Shown piece by piece: positions 49,530 through 58,257 of a DNA stretch of 64,000 bases. The number at the start of each line of letters is the position of its first letter. Within the stretch, counting starts at the first letter, position 1. Below the pieces are notes generated by a model. It did no database searches, had not been told where the DNA came from, and worked only from the letters and a program-made list of their open reading frames with translations. The stretch comes from Prevotella sp. Its GTDB lineage: Bacteria; Bacteroidota; Bacteroidia; Bacteroidales; Bacteroidaceae. The stretch is from NCBI GenBank assembly GCA_017483805.1, contig JAFUUL010000087.1:1-64000 (forward strand), in the 5' to 3' direction. Both the position numbers and the translations under genes were made by a program.

Positions 49530-51545
49530 CTACTTCACCTCCAGGAGTTCAATCTTGAAGACGAGTGCCGAGAAGGGCTTGATGCTGCCTTGCTCCCTGG
49601 CTCCATAGGCCTGATCCTGAGGGATGTAGACCTCCCAGATGGAGCCTTGCGGCATACGCTGCAGGGCCGACTGCCAGCCGGCTATGCGTTGGTTGACGCC
49701 GAAGGTGGTACCCTTGCGCTTGCTCCAGTTGCTGTCGAAGACGGTGCCGTCTATGAGCGTTCCCTCGTAGCGCACGCGGACGGTGCTCTCGGCCGAGGGC
49801 GTAATGCCAGAGCCGTTTTTGATGACCTTGTAGAGCACGCCGCCGCTGCGGGGCAGTTCGTAGACGCCCTGCTCGCGCCGCTTCTTGCTGAGAAATTCCT
49901 CGCCCTGCCGCTTGTTGTCGGCATATTGCGTCTCCATGCGGCGCTCATCATAGGTGTTCATCAGCCGCTCGGCGGTCACCTTGGCCTGCTCCATGCTCAT
50001 CAGGCCCGTGCCGGGACGGATGGCTTGCACCAGGCCGGCTATCAGTTTGTCGAAGGGCAGCGTCTCCGTGGAGTCAACGCCGAAGACCCTCTCGTTGAGA
50101 GCGGGCACCATCTGCGACTTCACCTGCTGTCCTATCTGTATGCCGACGTTGTAGGCCGTCTTTTGGGCCTCGTTCTGATAGTCCTTCATGTCGGCCATGT
50201 CGTTGGCGTAGAGCAGTCCTTCGCAGAAGGCATCTATCTGCATCGTGTCCACATCCATCGACTCGCTCAGGTAGACGGTCAGTCCCTCCGTCTGGCTCAT
50301 GCCGATGGCGTAGGCCAGCGTGTCCCGCTCGGTGGGCAGTTCGTGGTCGTTGTAGGCGGTGGTTTCCTCCCTGCTGAGCCACATCCATGCCGCGCCGCCG
50401 CCGATGAGCAACAGCAGCACCAGCACGCCGCCTATGGCGAGGAAGGGCACGATGCTCGTCTTCTTCTTCTTTGGAGGCAGGGGCTTCAGGGGCCTTGGCT
50501 GGGGCTTGGGTTTGGGTTGGAGGGCCGGTTGGGGCTTGGGCTGCGGTTTGGGCTGCGGAGCCGGTTGCGGCTGGGCCAGTTTGGTCTCTGCGGATACCGG
50601 CTTGGGTTCTGGCTTGGGCTCTGGTTTCGGCTGCGGTTCAGGCTCAGGCTTGGGTTCTGGCTTCATCTTGAAGAGCACTTGCATGCGTGCCATGGCCTCG
50701 CCGACGCTCTGCGGACGCTGATTGCGCTTGGGCTGCATCAGCCAGCGCACGTAGGTGAGCATCTGCCGCGAGCAGCACCGCTGCAGGGGCAGGAAGGCTT
50801 CGTCGGTGCTCTCGTTGATGTCGCTCGATGCGGGCGGCTTCTGGTTGGTCAGCAGGTTGAAGAGCGTGGCTCCCAGGGCGTAGAGGTCGGTCCAGGGGCC
50901 GAACTTGTCCATGTTCTGCTCCACCTGTTCGGGTGGTGCGAAGCCTGGGGTATAGCAGAGCGAGGTGGACGAGGTGGCACCGCCGCCGTCGGCACTGATC
51001 TGCTTGCTGGCACCGAAGTCGATGAGCAGGGCCTTCTCCTGGCGGGTCATCATGATGTTGGCCGGCTTCAGGTCGAGGTGCCACAGGTTGGCCTCGTGCA
51101 CCGTCTTCAGCGCGTCGAGCACCTGGGGCAGCACGCTGAGCACCTGCTGCTCGCTGAGCGGGCCCTGCCGCTTCAGCCGCGCGGAGAGCGATTCGCCGTC
51201 GATGAAGTCCATGGCATAGTAGGCCGTGCCGTTCTCCTCGAACAGGTCGTGCACGCGGACGATGTGGTCGTTGTTCAGGCGGCGCAGGCGCTGGGCCTCC
51301 TTCTTGAACTTCTGCAGTTGCTCGTCGTACTGGTCGCGGTTCTGGGCGTTGCTCACGCTGACCAGGCCAGTGGCCCCGTCGCGGTCGTTGATGCCGCTCA
51401 TGAAGAACTCCTTGATGGCGTAGTGCTCGTCGAATTGCACGTTGCGGGCCTTGTAGGTGTTGCCGAAGCCGCCCGATGCCAACTGTTTCTCTATCACGTA
51501 GACACCACGCAGGATGGTGCCGATAGGTAGTAATGTCTCGTTCAT
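49530..51545 (-). CDS. Ser/Thr protein kinase fused to an FKBP-type prolyl isomerase
   Basis: 671 residues from ATG 51545. The kinase domain (about 12-290) has the G-loop LASGGFGNTY, Lys45 in HYAIKEFF, HLDLKPANIM as the catalytic loop (156-165) and DFG at 176-178. Residues 294-359 are a Pro/Lys/Gln-rich linker. One membrane helix follows (about 364-390). The outside part has an FKBP N-terminal dimerisation-like region (about 405-545) and an FKBP_C domain (about 575-671: VRVRYEGTLIDGTVFDSNW, GWQSALQRMPQGSIWEVYIP, LVFKIELLEV). So an inside kinase is joined to a periplasmic isomerase. The frame extends 11 codons upstream, but that crosses the promoter. Confidence 0.88.
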   Translation of the reverse strand: MNETLLPIGTILRGVYVIEKQLASGGFGNTYKARNVQFDEHYAIKEFFMSGINDRDGATGLVSVSNAQNRDQYDEQLQKFKKEAQRLRRLNNDHIVRVHDLFEENGTAYYAMDFIDGESLSARLKRQGPLSEQQVLSVLPQVLDALKTVHEANLWHLDLKPANIMMTRQEKALLIDFGASKQISADGGGATSSTSLCYTPGFAPPEQVEQNMDKFGPWTDLYALGATLFNLLTNQKPPASSDINESTDEAFLPLQRCCSRQMLTYVRWLMQPKRNQRPQSVGEAMARMQVLFKMKPEPKPEPEPQPKPEPKPEPKPVSAETKLAQPQPAPQPKPQPKPQPALQPKPKPQPRPLKPLPPKKKKTSIVPFLAIGGVLVLLLLIGGGAAWMWLSREETTAYNDHELPTERDTLAYAIGMSQTEGLTVYLSESMDVDTMQIDAFCEGLLYANDMADMKDYQNEAQKTAYNVGIQIGQQVKSQMVPALNERVFGVDSTETLPFDKLIAGLVQAIRPGTGLMSMEQAKVTAERLMNTYDERRMETQYADNKRQGEEFLSKKRREQGVYELPRSGGVLYKVIKNGSGITPSAESTVRVRYEGTLIDGTVFDSNWSKRKGTTFGVNQRIAGWQSALQRMPQGSIWEVYIPQDQAYGAREQGSIKPFSALVFKIELLEVK

Positions 51546-51575
51546 TGTCTTGCAGTCTTTTTCCAAATCTGGCTG

Positions 51576-51583
51576 CAAAGATA
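51576..51583 (-). promoter_or_regulatory. -7 box for the kinase-FKBP gene
   Basis: CAAAGATA (TATCTTTG on the minus strand), 31 nt upstream of ATG 51545. It overlaps the alternative start at 51578 and so excludes it. Confidence 0.7.
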
Positions 51584-51611
51584 AGACATTTTGCTGAATT
51601 GAGCAAATAAT

Positions 51612-53708
51612 TCAGGCATAAGAATGCATGCCGCCCAGGAAATAGTTCACGCCGAAGTAGGTCATCAGCAGGGTGAGAAAGGCCAGGGTGACGAAGACAT
51701 GGTAGGCCACGGGGCGGCGGAAGAGGGGGAACGACTGCACGTGTACCACCACGGCATAGACCATGAAGGTGATGAGTGCCCAAGTCTCCTTGGGGTCCCA
51801 ACTCCAGTAGTTGCCCCACGAGATGTTGGCCCACAGGGCCCCGATGAAGATGCCCAGCCCGAGGGTGGTCAGGGCGGGGTAGAGGAACACGCGGCTGAGC
51901 ATGGCCAGTGCCTCAATGTTTTCTAACGAATATCGCTTAAAGAGCCTGATGCTCAGTGCGGTAAGACCGCAGATGAACGTGAGGCTGAGCAGGGCGAACG
52001 ACATCATGATGATGCTCACGTGGAGGGTCAGCAGGGGCGAGTTGAGCACGGGCATCAGATGGCCTATCTGCGGGTCCATCTGCGAGATGTGGCTCACCAG
52101 CAGGAAGAAGCCCGAGAGCAGGAAACCGAAGGTGAGCAGAATGCGGAAGCGGTGGTAGAGCACCAGCGTGAGGAGCAGGATGAGCCAGGCCAGCAGGAGC
52201 ATGGTCTCGTAGCCGTTGGCCATAGGCACATTGCCGCTGACCACCCAGCGCAGCACCAGACAGAGCGTCAGGGCGGCAAACGCGAGGCCCAGTACGACGA
52301 GTGATACGCCGTAGAGCCAGCCCTTGGCCCGTCGGCCGGTGGACAGTTGCCAGATGAAGAGCCCTAGGGTGAGGAAGCCCATGGTGAGGCAGACCATGAA
52401 GAGGATGGTGGCGAAGGGCACGCTGTTGTAGAGGCGCTCGGCCTGCAGGCGCGTGTCGCTGGGGATGGAGGTGCCGCCGTTCTGCTGCTGGTAGGCCAGC
52501 ATCTTGTCCAGGTAGCGGTCTACGGTGTCGTAGTGGCCGGCCTCAATCTCCTCGTAGAGCAGCATGAAGAAAGTGCCCATGTAGAGACGGTCGTCGGCCG
52601 GCACGCTGAGCGTGTCCACCTCGTCGGTGGGCGCATACCAGGTGGTCCTGTCGTCGGCAGTATGGGGAAACACCTTCAAGGTGATGCCCTGCAGCAGTTG
52701 GCTGACCACAATCTGGCGGGCCTCGGCCTTGCGCTGCGCCTTGACATCGGTGCCCTGAGGCATGAAGAGCGACTCGTCGAGCCACTCGTCGGTAAAGAAC
52801 AGGTAGCCCGTGAGCACCTGTTCGGCGGTGTAGCCCTCGTAGGAGCGTTTGCCGTAGAGTTTCTTGGTGAAGTCGAGGGCGTAGGTCTGCATGGGGCACA
52901 CGCGGTCGTTGTAGACCACGTTGAGCCGCCCGAAGCGCTCTGCCGTCTCGGCTGGCAGCGCCGTCCTGTCTGTGGCCTCCGCCGTCCTGTCTGTGGCCAT
53001 ACTATGGCCACAAACGAAACAGAGGGCCAGCGATAGGGCACCCTTCCTGAGCAGCGGGGAGCGCAGCACCTGCCGATAGGCTCCGCGCGGGTCGATGAGG
53101 ATCCACACCAGCGAGACGAAGAGCAGGGCGTAGCCCACGTAGGTGACGGGAATGCCCCAGGGGTCGCTGTTCAGGGCCAGTATGCTGCCCTGGCCGTCCT
53201 CGTTGTAACTGCTCTGATAGAGGCGGATGCCGCTGTGCGAGCAGATGTTGTTCATCGACACCACCTCCTGCCGGCTACCGCCGTCGGCATCGGTCAGCGT
53301 CAGGTGCGACTCGTAGTCGGCAGCGGCCGTCGTGCCCTCGTGGCAGATGATGCGGAAGGTGTCGAGCCGCAGGCTGAAGGGCAGGTCGTGCAGGGTCTCG
53401 TCGGGGGTCATGTACTGGCTGGTCTGCTCGCCCTGGCGCAGGTAGACGGCTCCCTGACTGGAGAACAGGTGGGTGAGCAGGGCACCCAGCAGGATGACCA
53501 CAAACGACAGGTGGAGCATGACCACCGACAGCCGGCGGACGCGCCGCTTGAGGAACCACGCCACCGACACGGCTGCCAGCAGCGCCCACAGCACCGTGAA
53601 CCACCATTGGTCGTAGAGGCGCTGGCCGCTGGACTTCTCGACAAAAGTGGCGGCGGACATCACGACCACCACCACTATATATAAAAAGATGAGTGCTTTC
53701 TTCAGCAT
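51612..53708 (-). CDS. Fused CcsB(ResB)/CcsA cytochrome c biogenesis protein
   Basis: 698 residues from ATG 53708 (MLKKALIFLYIVVVVVMSAA). The N-terminal half resembles ResB/Ccs1 with a soluble periplasmic part (LDTFRIICHEGTTAAADYESHLTL). The C-terminal half is CcsA-like, with the haem-handling WGNYWSWDPKETW motif and about eight membrane helices. It attaches haem to CxxCH apocytochromes in the periplasm (system II). It lies 4 nt downstream of the di-haem oxidoreductase gene, whose product needs that maturation. A middle segment (about 240-380) is a non-membrane insert. Confidence 0.9.
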   Translation of the reverse strand: MLKKALIFLYIVVVVVMSAATFVEKSSGQRLYDQWWFTVLWALLAAVSVAWFLKRRVRRLSVVMLHLSFVVILLGALLTHLFSSQGAVYLRQGEQTSQYMTPDETLHDLPFSLRLDTFRIICHEGTTAAADYESHLTLTDADGGSRQEVVSMNNICSHSGIRLYQSSYNEDGQGSILALNSDPWGIPVTYVGYALLFVSLVWILIDPRGAYRQVLRSPLLRKGALSLALCFVCGHSMATDRTAEATDRTALPAETAERFGRLNVVYNDRVCPMQTYALDFTKKLYGKRSYEGYTAEQVLTGYLFFTDEWLDESLFMPQGTDVKAQRKAEARQIVVSQLLQGITLKVFPHTADDRTTWYAPTDEVDTLSVPADDRLYMGTFFMLLYEEIEAGHYDTVDRYLDKMLAYQQQNGGTSIPSDTRLQAERLYNSVPFATILFMVCLTMGFLTLGLFIWQLSTGRRAKGWLYGVSLVVLGLAFAALTLCLVLRWVVSGNVPMANGYETMLLLAWLILLLTLVLYHRFRILLTFGFLLSGFFLLVSHISQMDPQIGHLMPVLNSPLLTLHVSIIMMSFALLSLTFICGLTALSIRLFKRYSLENIEALAMLSRVFLYPALTTLGLGIFIGALWANISWGNYWSWDPKETWALITFMVYAVVVHVQSFPLFRRPVAYHVFVTLAFLTLLMTYFGVNYFLGGMHSYA

Positions 53709-53712
53709 GGGC

Positions 53713-55494
53713 TTAGATGGACTCGATGAACTTGACCACGGCGTCGCGCTCGGCCTTGGAGAGGTGGTAGAACTTCTCGGTGGCTGCGTAGGCATCCGAC
53801 TCCTTCGAGTAGCCGTGCCACATGATGGCCTCTACCACGGTGCGGGCGCGGCAGTCGTGCAGACGGTCGTCGGCACCTGTGAGGCGCTTTGACAGGCCGC
53901 GACCCCAGAGCGGGGTGGTGCGACACCAGCCGGTGCGGATGTCGTTCTTCATGAACAAGCGGTGCTGCACCATGTCGGTATAGGGCCAGATGGTCTGGTT
54001 GGGGTACTTGGGCAGGTGACGGGTGTAATCGTAGGTGGCAGCCTGGGCCTCGCTCAAGCCCAGTTTCTGGGCGATGTAGGCCTTTGAAGAGGCATCGACC
54101 CACATGTTGTCGTTGCCGGTCTTCCACGACGGACGGTGGCAGCGGGCGCAACCCATCTCGGTGAAGAGTTTCTTGCCGAGTTTCACGTCCTCATTGTCCA
54201 GGTTGCGGGCGGCAGGCACGGCCAGGCCGCGGTGCCACACCATGAACTGGTAGTACTGCTTGTCGGTCATCTCCTCCTCGCCGTTGTAGGGGTGGCCGTT
54301 GAGCAGGTACTTCTCGAAGATCTCCTTCTTGGCGATGCTCGACACACTCAGGATTTCGTTGATGCGCTGGCTGATGCCCTCTTTGGTGCCGTCAGCATAG
54401 TAGGGGTGCAGGATGCTCTGCTCGTCAGCACCGTGCTCCTGAATGTAGCGGATGACCTCGGCATCCTCGCTCTGTGCCTTGGCCCAGGCGGGGGTGGAGT
54501 AGAGGAAGTGGCGGTCGGAGCGGGTCACGTTGGTGATGTTCCAGATGGCATTGGCACCGGCACCGTCCTGCAGCGAACCGCGGGTCATGGCGTAGGTGAA
54601 GCGCTTCACGGGACCGTGAGTGCCGCGGAAGGTGCCCAGGTCGTTGTAGGGGGCGGAGTAGTAGGCCGAGGCGGCGAAGGCATCCTTCTCCTTATCCCAC
54701 ATAGCGGGGTTCAGGCTGACGTAGGGGGCCTCGCTGCGCCACTGGGCCTCCATGTCCTCGTCGGTGATGGCATCGAGCAGGCCCGTGCCGTAGACGCCGA
54801 TGGTAGACTCCAGACGCACGTCGTAGTTGGTGGGCTTGGGGTTGGTGTTGAAGGCCTCCTGAGGGATGGTCACCTCAGGATAGATGAGGGCATACTGCTC
54901 GCCGTCGGCGAAGGTCATGGGCAGTCCGCTGGGCATCTCAGTCACCTCCTGCCAGTCGATCTTGATCTGTGTCTCGTCGATGGGGGCCTTGAAGGGCGAC
55001 ATGGCCTGCGTCTGCGGCATGCCCGTCACCTCGGAGATATAGGCATTGGTGGTCTTGTCGTAGATGACGAGCAGATAGCCGTTGCCTATCTGGTTGGCGC
55101 GGTACTCGGTCTGGCGCTTGCCGTGGCCGTAGGAGGGATGGCAGGCTATACAGCCGTTGCGCACCCACGCCGGGCCGAGACCCTTGCGGGGGGCCTGGTC
55201 GAAGGTGTAGAGATGCTCGAAGAAGTCCTCGCCGGTGTTGAAGTCTTCCTCCATGCCTTCTATGTTCTCCACAGCCGGGGCGGGAGCCGAGTAACTGGCG
55301 TTCTCGGTGGTGCCCAGTTCGCCGCCGGGGTACCACTCTTCGGCTGTGAACACATCGTTAGCCTTGCCGAACTCGCTCACGTTCTGTGTCAGCGAGCCCA
55401 GATCTTGCTTGTTGTCGTTAGAATCGGAACATGCCGACAGTACGGGAACTGCCAGCATGCTCACGATAGAGAGTCGTGAAAGTCTGTTGATCAT
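53713..55494 (-). CDS. Di-haem oxidoreductase (DUF1111-type) lipoprotein
   Basis: 593 residues. A lipobox (VPVLSAC, Cys22) marks a lipoprotein. Two c-type haem sites are seen: CIACH at 115-119 and CARCH at 449-453. The rest (GLGPAWVRNGCIACHPSYGHGK, TLWGRGLSKRLTGADDRLHDCRARTVVEAIMWH-like C-terminus) matches the di-haem oxidoreductase/thiol-oxidoreductase group. Members oxidise a metal or thiol substrate in the periplasm. Its place between an imelysin lipoprotein and a cytochrome c assembly gene suggests iron oxidation or reduction during uptake; that is inference. Confidence 0.85.
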   Translation of the reverse strand: MINRLSRLSIVSMLAVPVLSACSDSNDNKQDLGSLTQNVSEFGKANDVFTAEEWYPGGELGTTENASYSAPAPAVENIEGMEEDFNTGEDFFEHLYTFDQAPRKGLGPAWVRNGCIACHPSYGHGKRQTEYRANQIGNGYLLVIYDKTTNAYISEVTGMPQTQAMSPFKAPIDETQIKIDWQEVTEMPSGLPMTFADGEQYALIYPEVTIPQEAFNTNPKPTNYDVRLESTIGVYGTGLLDAITDEDMEAQWRSEAPYVSLNPAMWDKEKDAFAASAYYSAPYNDLGTFRGTHGPVKRFTYAMTRGSLQDGAGANAIWNITNVTRSDRHFLYSTPAWAKAQSEDAEVIRYIQEHGADEQSILHPYYADGTKEGISQRINEILSVSSIAKKEIFEKYLLNGHPYNGEEEMTDKQYYQFMVWHRGLAVPAARNLDNEDVKLGKKLFTEMGCARCHRPSWKTGNDNMWVDASSKAYIAQKLGLSEAQAATYDYTRHLPKYPNQTIWPYTDMVQHRLFMKNDIRTGWCRTTPLWGRGLSKRLTGADDRLHDCRARTVVEAIMWHGYSKESDAYAATEKFYHLSKAERDAVVKFIESI

Positions 55495-55520
55495 ATTACA
55501 TTTTGTTTTGCGTTGTTTGC

Positions 55521-56777
55521 TTACTCGTCGACCTCCCAGTCTTCGTCATCCTCGAAGGCAATGTTCCAGACGGTGCTGCAGTACTTGACGAATGGCGAGG
55601 GCATATTGCCGATGGAACTGATGGCCTGCTGGTAGGCGTTCTCCACGTTGGTGTTGACGCTGGCACCATTGCTGACGGCCTCAAAGAAACCGTGGAAACT
55701 GTACTTGGCAGCCTTGCCGTCGGTAGAGCCGAGCCACACGTTGCGGATGCTGCGGATGTTGTCCTGGAAGTCGGTGATGGAGTTGTAACTGTAGGGCGAC
55801 TCCACGTAGGAGATGTCGCCAGCAGAGAAGGGGTTGGCAATCTTGGCCGTGCCCACCTCGTTGGCAATGGCCACGCAGGAACCCTCATCGTCGCTCAGCA
55901 CCTGGGCGATGGCGTCCTTCAGGCTGGGGAAGGTGCTCTTGCTGTCCTGACCGGCCTTAATGAGGTTGTCGCGATAACTCAGGCCGTTCTCGGTGGTGTA
56001 GTCCAGACCGGCAGCCTTCACTACGCTGACGCGGCTGGCATTCTTGCTGGTCTCGCCTTCCCAGGCTACCTGCAGTTGGTAGGTGCGCTGCTTCAGAAGG
56101 GTGCAGATGGTCTGGGCATAGGCCAGTTCCTTGGCACCGCTGATTTTCTCGAAGTTCTTGTAGGTGTCGTTACCCTGGAACTCGGCCACCTTGCGGGGCT
56201 TGCCGTCGCGGAAGAGGATGAACTCGAGGGCATGGAAGCCCAGGATGGTGGCATCGTCGAGCATCTCGTCGTTCATGCCGTTGTTGAAGTAGTTGAGCAG
56301 CAGGGTACGGTTGAGGGGCCACGAGTCGATGGTGGGGTCGATGTCGAAGTCGCTGGCGGCTCCCATGAGGAAGGCCTCGGAGCGCTCCCAGTTCTCGCGT
56401 GCCTGCTTGAAGTCCTGGCAGGCCTTGTCAATCTGACTCTGGGTGATGGTGCTGACAGTCAGTCCGTTGAGCGTCTTCTCCAGGTCTTCGGTGTCGTCGG
56501 CCAGTTTGGTGTAGGTGGGCACGATGACATTGTCGACCAGCGAGGTCAGGGTCTGGCGCAGGTATTGCTCCTGGGCATCGGTGAGGCCGCTGGCGGGAAT
56601 CATGTTGTTGGCAGTGGTCAACTCGTTGACGACGGAAGCACAGTCGTCGATGGCCTTCTGGCCATAGGAGCGGTTGCTGTAGATGCTGTCGTCTTTGTTG
56701 TCATCATCGTCGCTGCAGGCGGTGAGAGTGAGTGCGCCCATCAGCAGAGCGAAGGGCAGATAGAAAAACTTTTTCAT
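55521..56777 (-). CDS. Imelysin-family lipoprotein
   Basis: 418 residues. Lipobox LTAC with Cys21, followed by an acidic tether (SDDDDNKDD). The imelysin GxHxxE signature is present as GFHALEF at 180-186 (His182, Glu185). Imelysin-like proteins (EfeO, IrpA) bind iron or take part in its uptake without being peptidases. It lies between the porin gene upstream and the di-haem oxidoreductase gene downstream, all within 26-nt gaps. The tail is very acidic (EDDEDWEVDE). Confidence 0.88.
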   Translation of the reverse strand: MKKFFYLPFALLMGALTLTACSDDDDNKDDSIYSNRSYGQKAIDDCASVVNELTTANNMIPASGLTDAQEQYLRQTLTSLVDNVIVPTYTKLADDTEDLEKTLNGLTVSTITQSQIDKACQDFKQARENWERSEAFLMGAASDFDIDPTIDSWPLNRTLLLNYFNNGMNDEMLDDATILGFHALEFILFRDGKPRKVAEFQGNDTYKNFEKISGAKELAYAQTICTLLKQRTYQLQVAWEGETSKNASRVSVVKAAGLDYTTENGLSYRDNLIKAGQDSKSTFPSLKDAIAQVLSDDEGSCVAIANEVGTAKIANPFSAGDISYVESPYSYNSITDFQDNIRSIRNVWLGSTDGKAAKYSFHGFFEAVSNGASVNTNVENAYQQAISSIGNMPSPFVKYCSTVWNIAFEDDEDWEVDE

Positions 56778-56802
56778 AAACCAAATCTTTTTATTTTAAG
56801 TA

Positions 56803-58101
56803 TTACATAAAGAATCCCTCGTAGGCCACGCCGATGTTGATCGCGGGCTCGTTGTTGTAGATGCTCTTCAGGAAGCGGTTGGAGTACTCGGCCTTGACGA
56901 CAATCTCGGGTATGGGCCGATAGTTCACGCCCACGGCCAGACGCTTCACCTCGGTGTAGTCGTAGGCCGTGCCCTTGGTCTCGCTGGCGTAGGGGTTGTA
57001 CTGCTCGTAGCGGCCGAAGAGGAAGAGTTGCTGCTCCTGCTGGCGCAAACAGTCAATCTGCGAGAAGACATCGTAGCCGGCCTCAATGCCCACGGCATAG
57101 GCGTTCTTGGAGACGAAGGCCGAATGCTTGTAGGGCGACTTGGAGTTCAGACGGTTGTAGACATACTTCAACTGGTCGGCATCGCCCAGATAGCCGTAGT
57201 CGGCCTGGCCGCGCACTACCCAGTTGTGGGCATTGTAGGTGAAATCGAAGGCTCCGATGACCACCTGACCCTTGTACTCGGCATCCACGCCGTTGGCGTT
57301 GTTGGGATAACTGTTGCCGATGCTGTGGCCGTAGTAGCCACTCAGACCGATGCGCAGGCCAGGCACGCTGTAGTTGTCAACGCGTGCGCTGACGGCGTAC
57401 TTGTTGGCCACATCGAACTCCAGCGGACTCTTGTTGCCCTTCTTGATCCAGTTGGTGTTGGTGAAGTGGTCGGCATTGAGACCCGACAGGAACTGGGCCT
57501 CGTAGCGGAACTTGCCAGCGCGGCCGAAGAACGACACACCCGTCTGGTGCCACGTGCTGGGCATGATGGTGTTTTCGCCCTCGGGACGATAGACTGTGAA
57601 GAAGTTGAGCGGCTCGTGGTAGGCGTTATTCAGACCAACGGGCACCACGATGTGACCGATGCGCAGGTTGGCTTGGCGCGAAAAAGTCTTCTGAATCCAG
57701 AACTGCTCCAGTTCCACCTCGCCGCCCTTTTCGGTCTCCTGTTCCCATTCGCCGCCTTCCTCGTCTTCCTTCTCGTAGGCCAGACCGTTGCCGCCATGCT
57801 CAAACTCGATCTCTGTACCGAAGGTCCAGCCGCGGCCGAAGTCGTAGCCCAGATAGATGACGGCATGGGGAATGTCGAAACGCCCGTGGCTGGGGTCGTC
57901 CTTGTGGGCCTCGGGCTGTGAGTAGCGGCTCACGTGGTCGCTGAAGAAGTTGCGTGACATGCATATCTCGCCATAGCCGCCCACGCTCAGCCTGTTGCCC
58001 TTGACGTGGGTCATCACGCTGTCGCCTGCGCTCTCTTGTGCTTGTGTTGAGACAGAGAATGCAAGTGCGCAGGCAGTTATCCAAAGAAGTTTGTTGTTCA
58101 T
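56803..58101 (-). CDS. Outer-membrane porin of the imelysin operon
   Basis: 432 residues with a signal peptide (LLWITACALAFSVSTQA). Strand-rich sequence (LSVGGYGEICMSRNFF, AVIYLGYDFGRGWTFGTEIEFEHGG, RIGLSGYYGHSIGN) ends in VAYEGFFM, typical of 16-strand type porins. An acidic loop at about 120-140 (EKEDEEGGEWEQETEKGGEVELEQ) could face the surface and bind cations. It is the first gene of the imelysin/di-haem/Ccs operon, with promoter at 58133-58140. Confidence 0.82.
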   Translation of the reverse strand: MNNKLLWITACALAFSVSTQAQESAGDSVMTHVKGNRLSVGGYGEICMSRNFFSDHVSRYSQPEAHKDDPSHGRFDIPHAVIYLGYDFGRGWTFGTEIEFEHGGNGLAYEKEDEEGGEWEQETEKGGEVELEQFWIQKTFSRQANLRIGHIVVPVGLNNAYHEPLNFFTVYRPEGENTIMPSTWHQTGVSFFGRAGKFRYEAQFLSGLNADHFTNTNWIKKGNKSPLEFDVANKYAVSARVDNYSVPGLRIGLSGYYGHSIGNSYPNNANGVDAEYKGQVVIGAFDFTYNAHNWVVRGQADYGYLGDADQLKYVYNRLNSKSPYKHSAFVSKNAYAVGIEAGYDVFSQIDCLRQQEQQLFLFGRYEQYNPYASETKGTAYDYTEVKRLAVGVNYRPIPEIVVKAEYSNRFLKSIYNNEPAINIGVAYEGFFM

Positions 58102-58132
58102 TGCTTACTTAAGTCTTTTTCAATTTCGGCTG

Positions 58133-58140
58133 CAAAGGTA
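58133..58140 (-). promoter_or_regulatory. -7 box for the porin-imelysin operon
   Basis: CAAAGGTA (TACCTTTG on the minus strand), 32 nt upstream of the porin start. It is divergent from the regulator promoter at 58219. Confidence 0.75.
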
Positions 58141-58218
58141 CGGCCTTTTTCGCTGTTGCGCAATACCCAAAAGTGATGATTTTACACCGGAACTATTGCA
58201 CAGTTCACCAAAAATGCC

Positions 58219-58226
58219 TAATTTTG
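58219..58226 (+). promoter_or_regulatory. -7 box for the hemerythrin-LuxR regulator
   Basis: TAATTTTG, 31 nt before the ATG at 58258. The 78 bp between the two divergent -7 boxes is a likely operator region. Confidence 0.6.
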
Positions 58227-58257
58227 CACGCAGAATGGAACTATATATTAATAAGGT

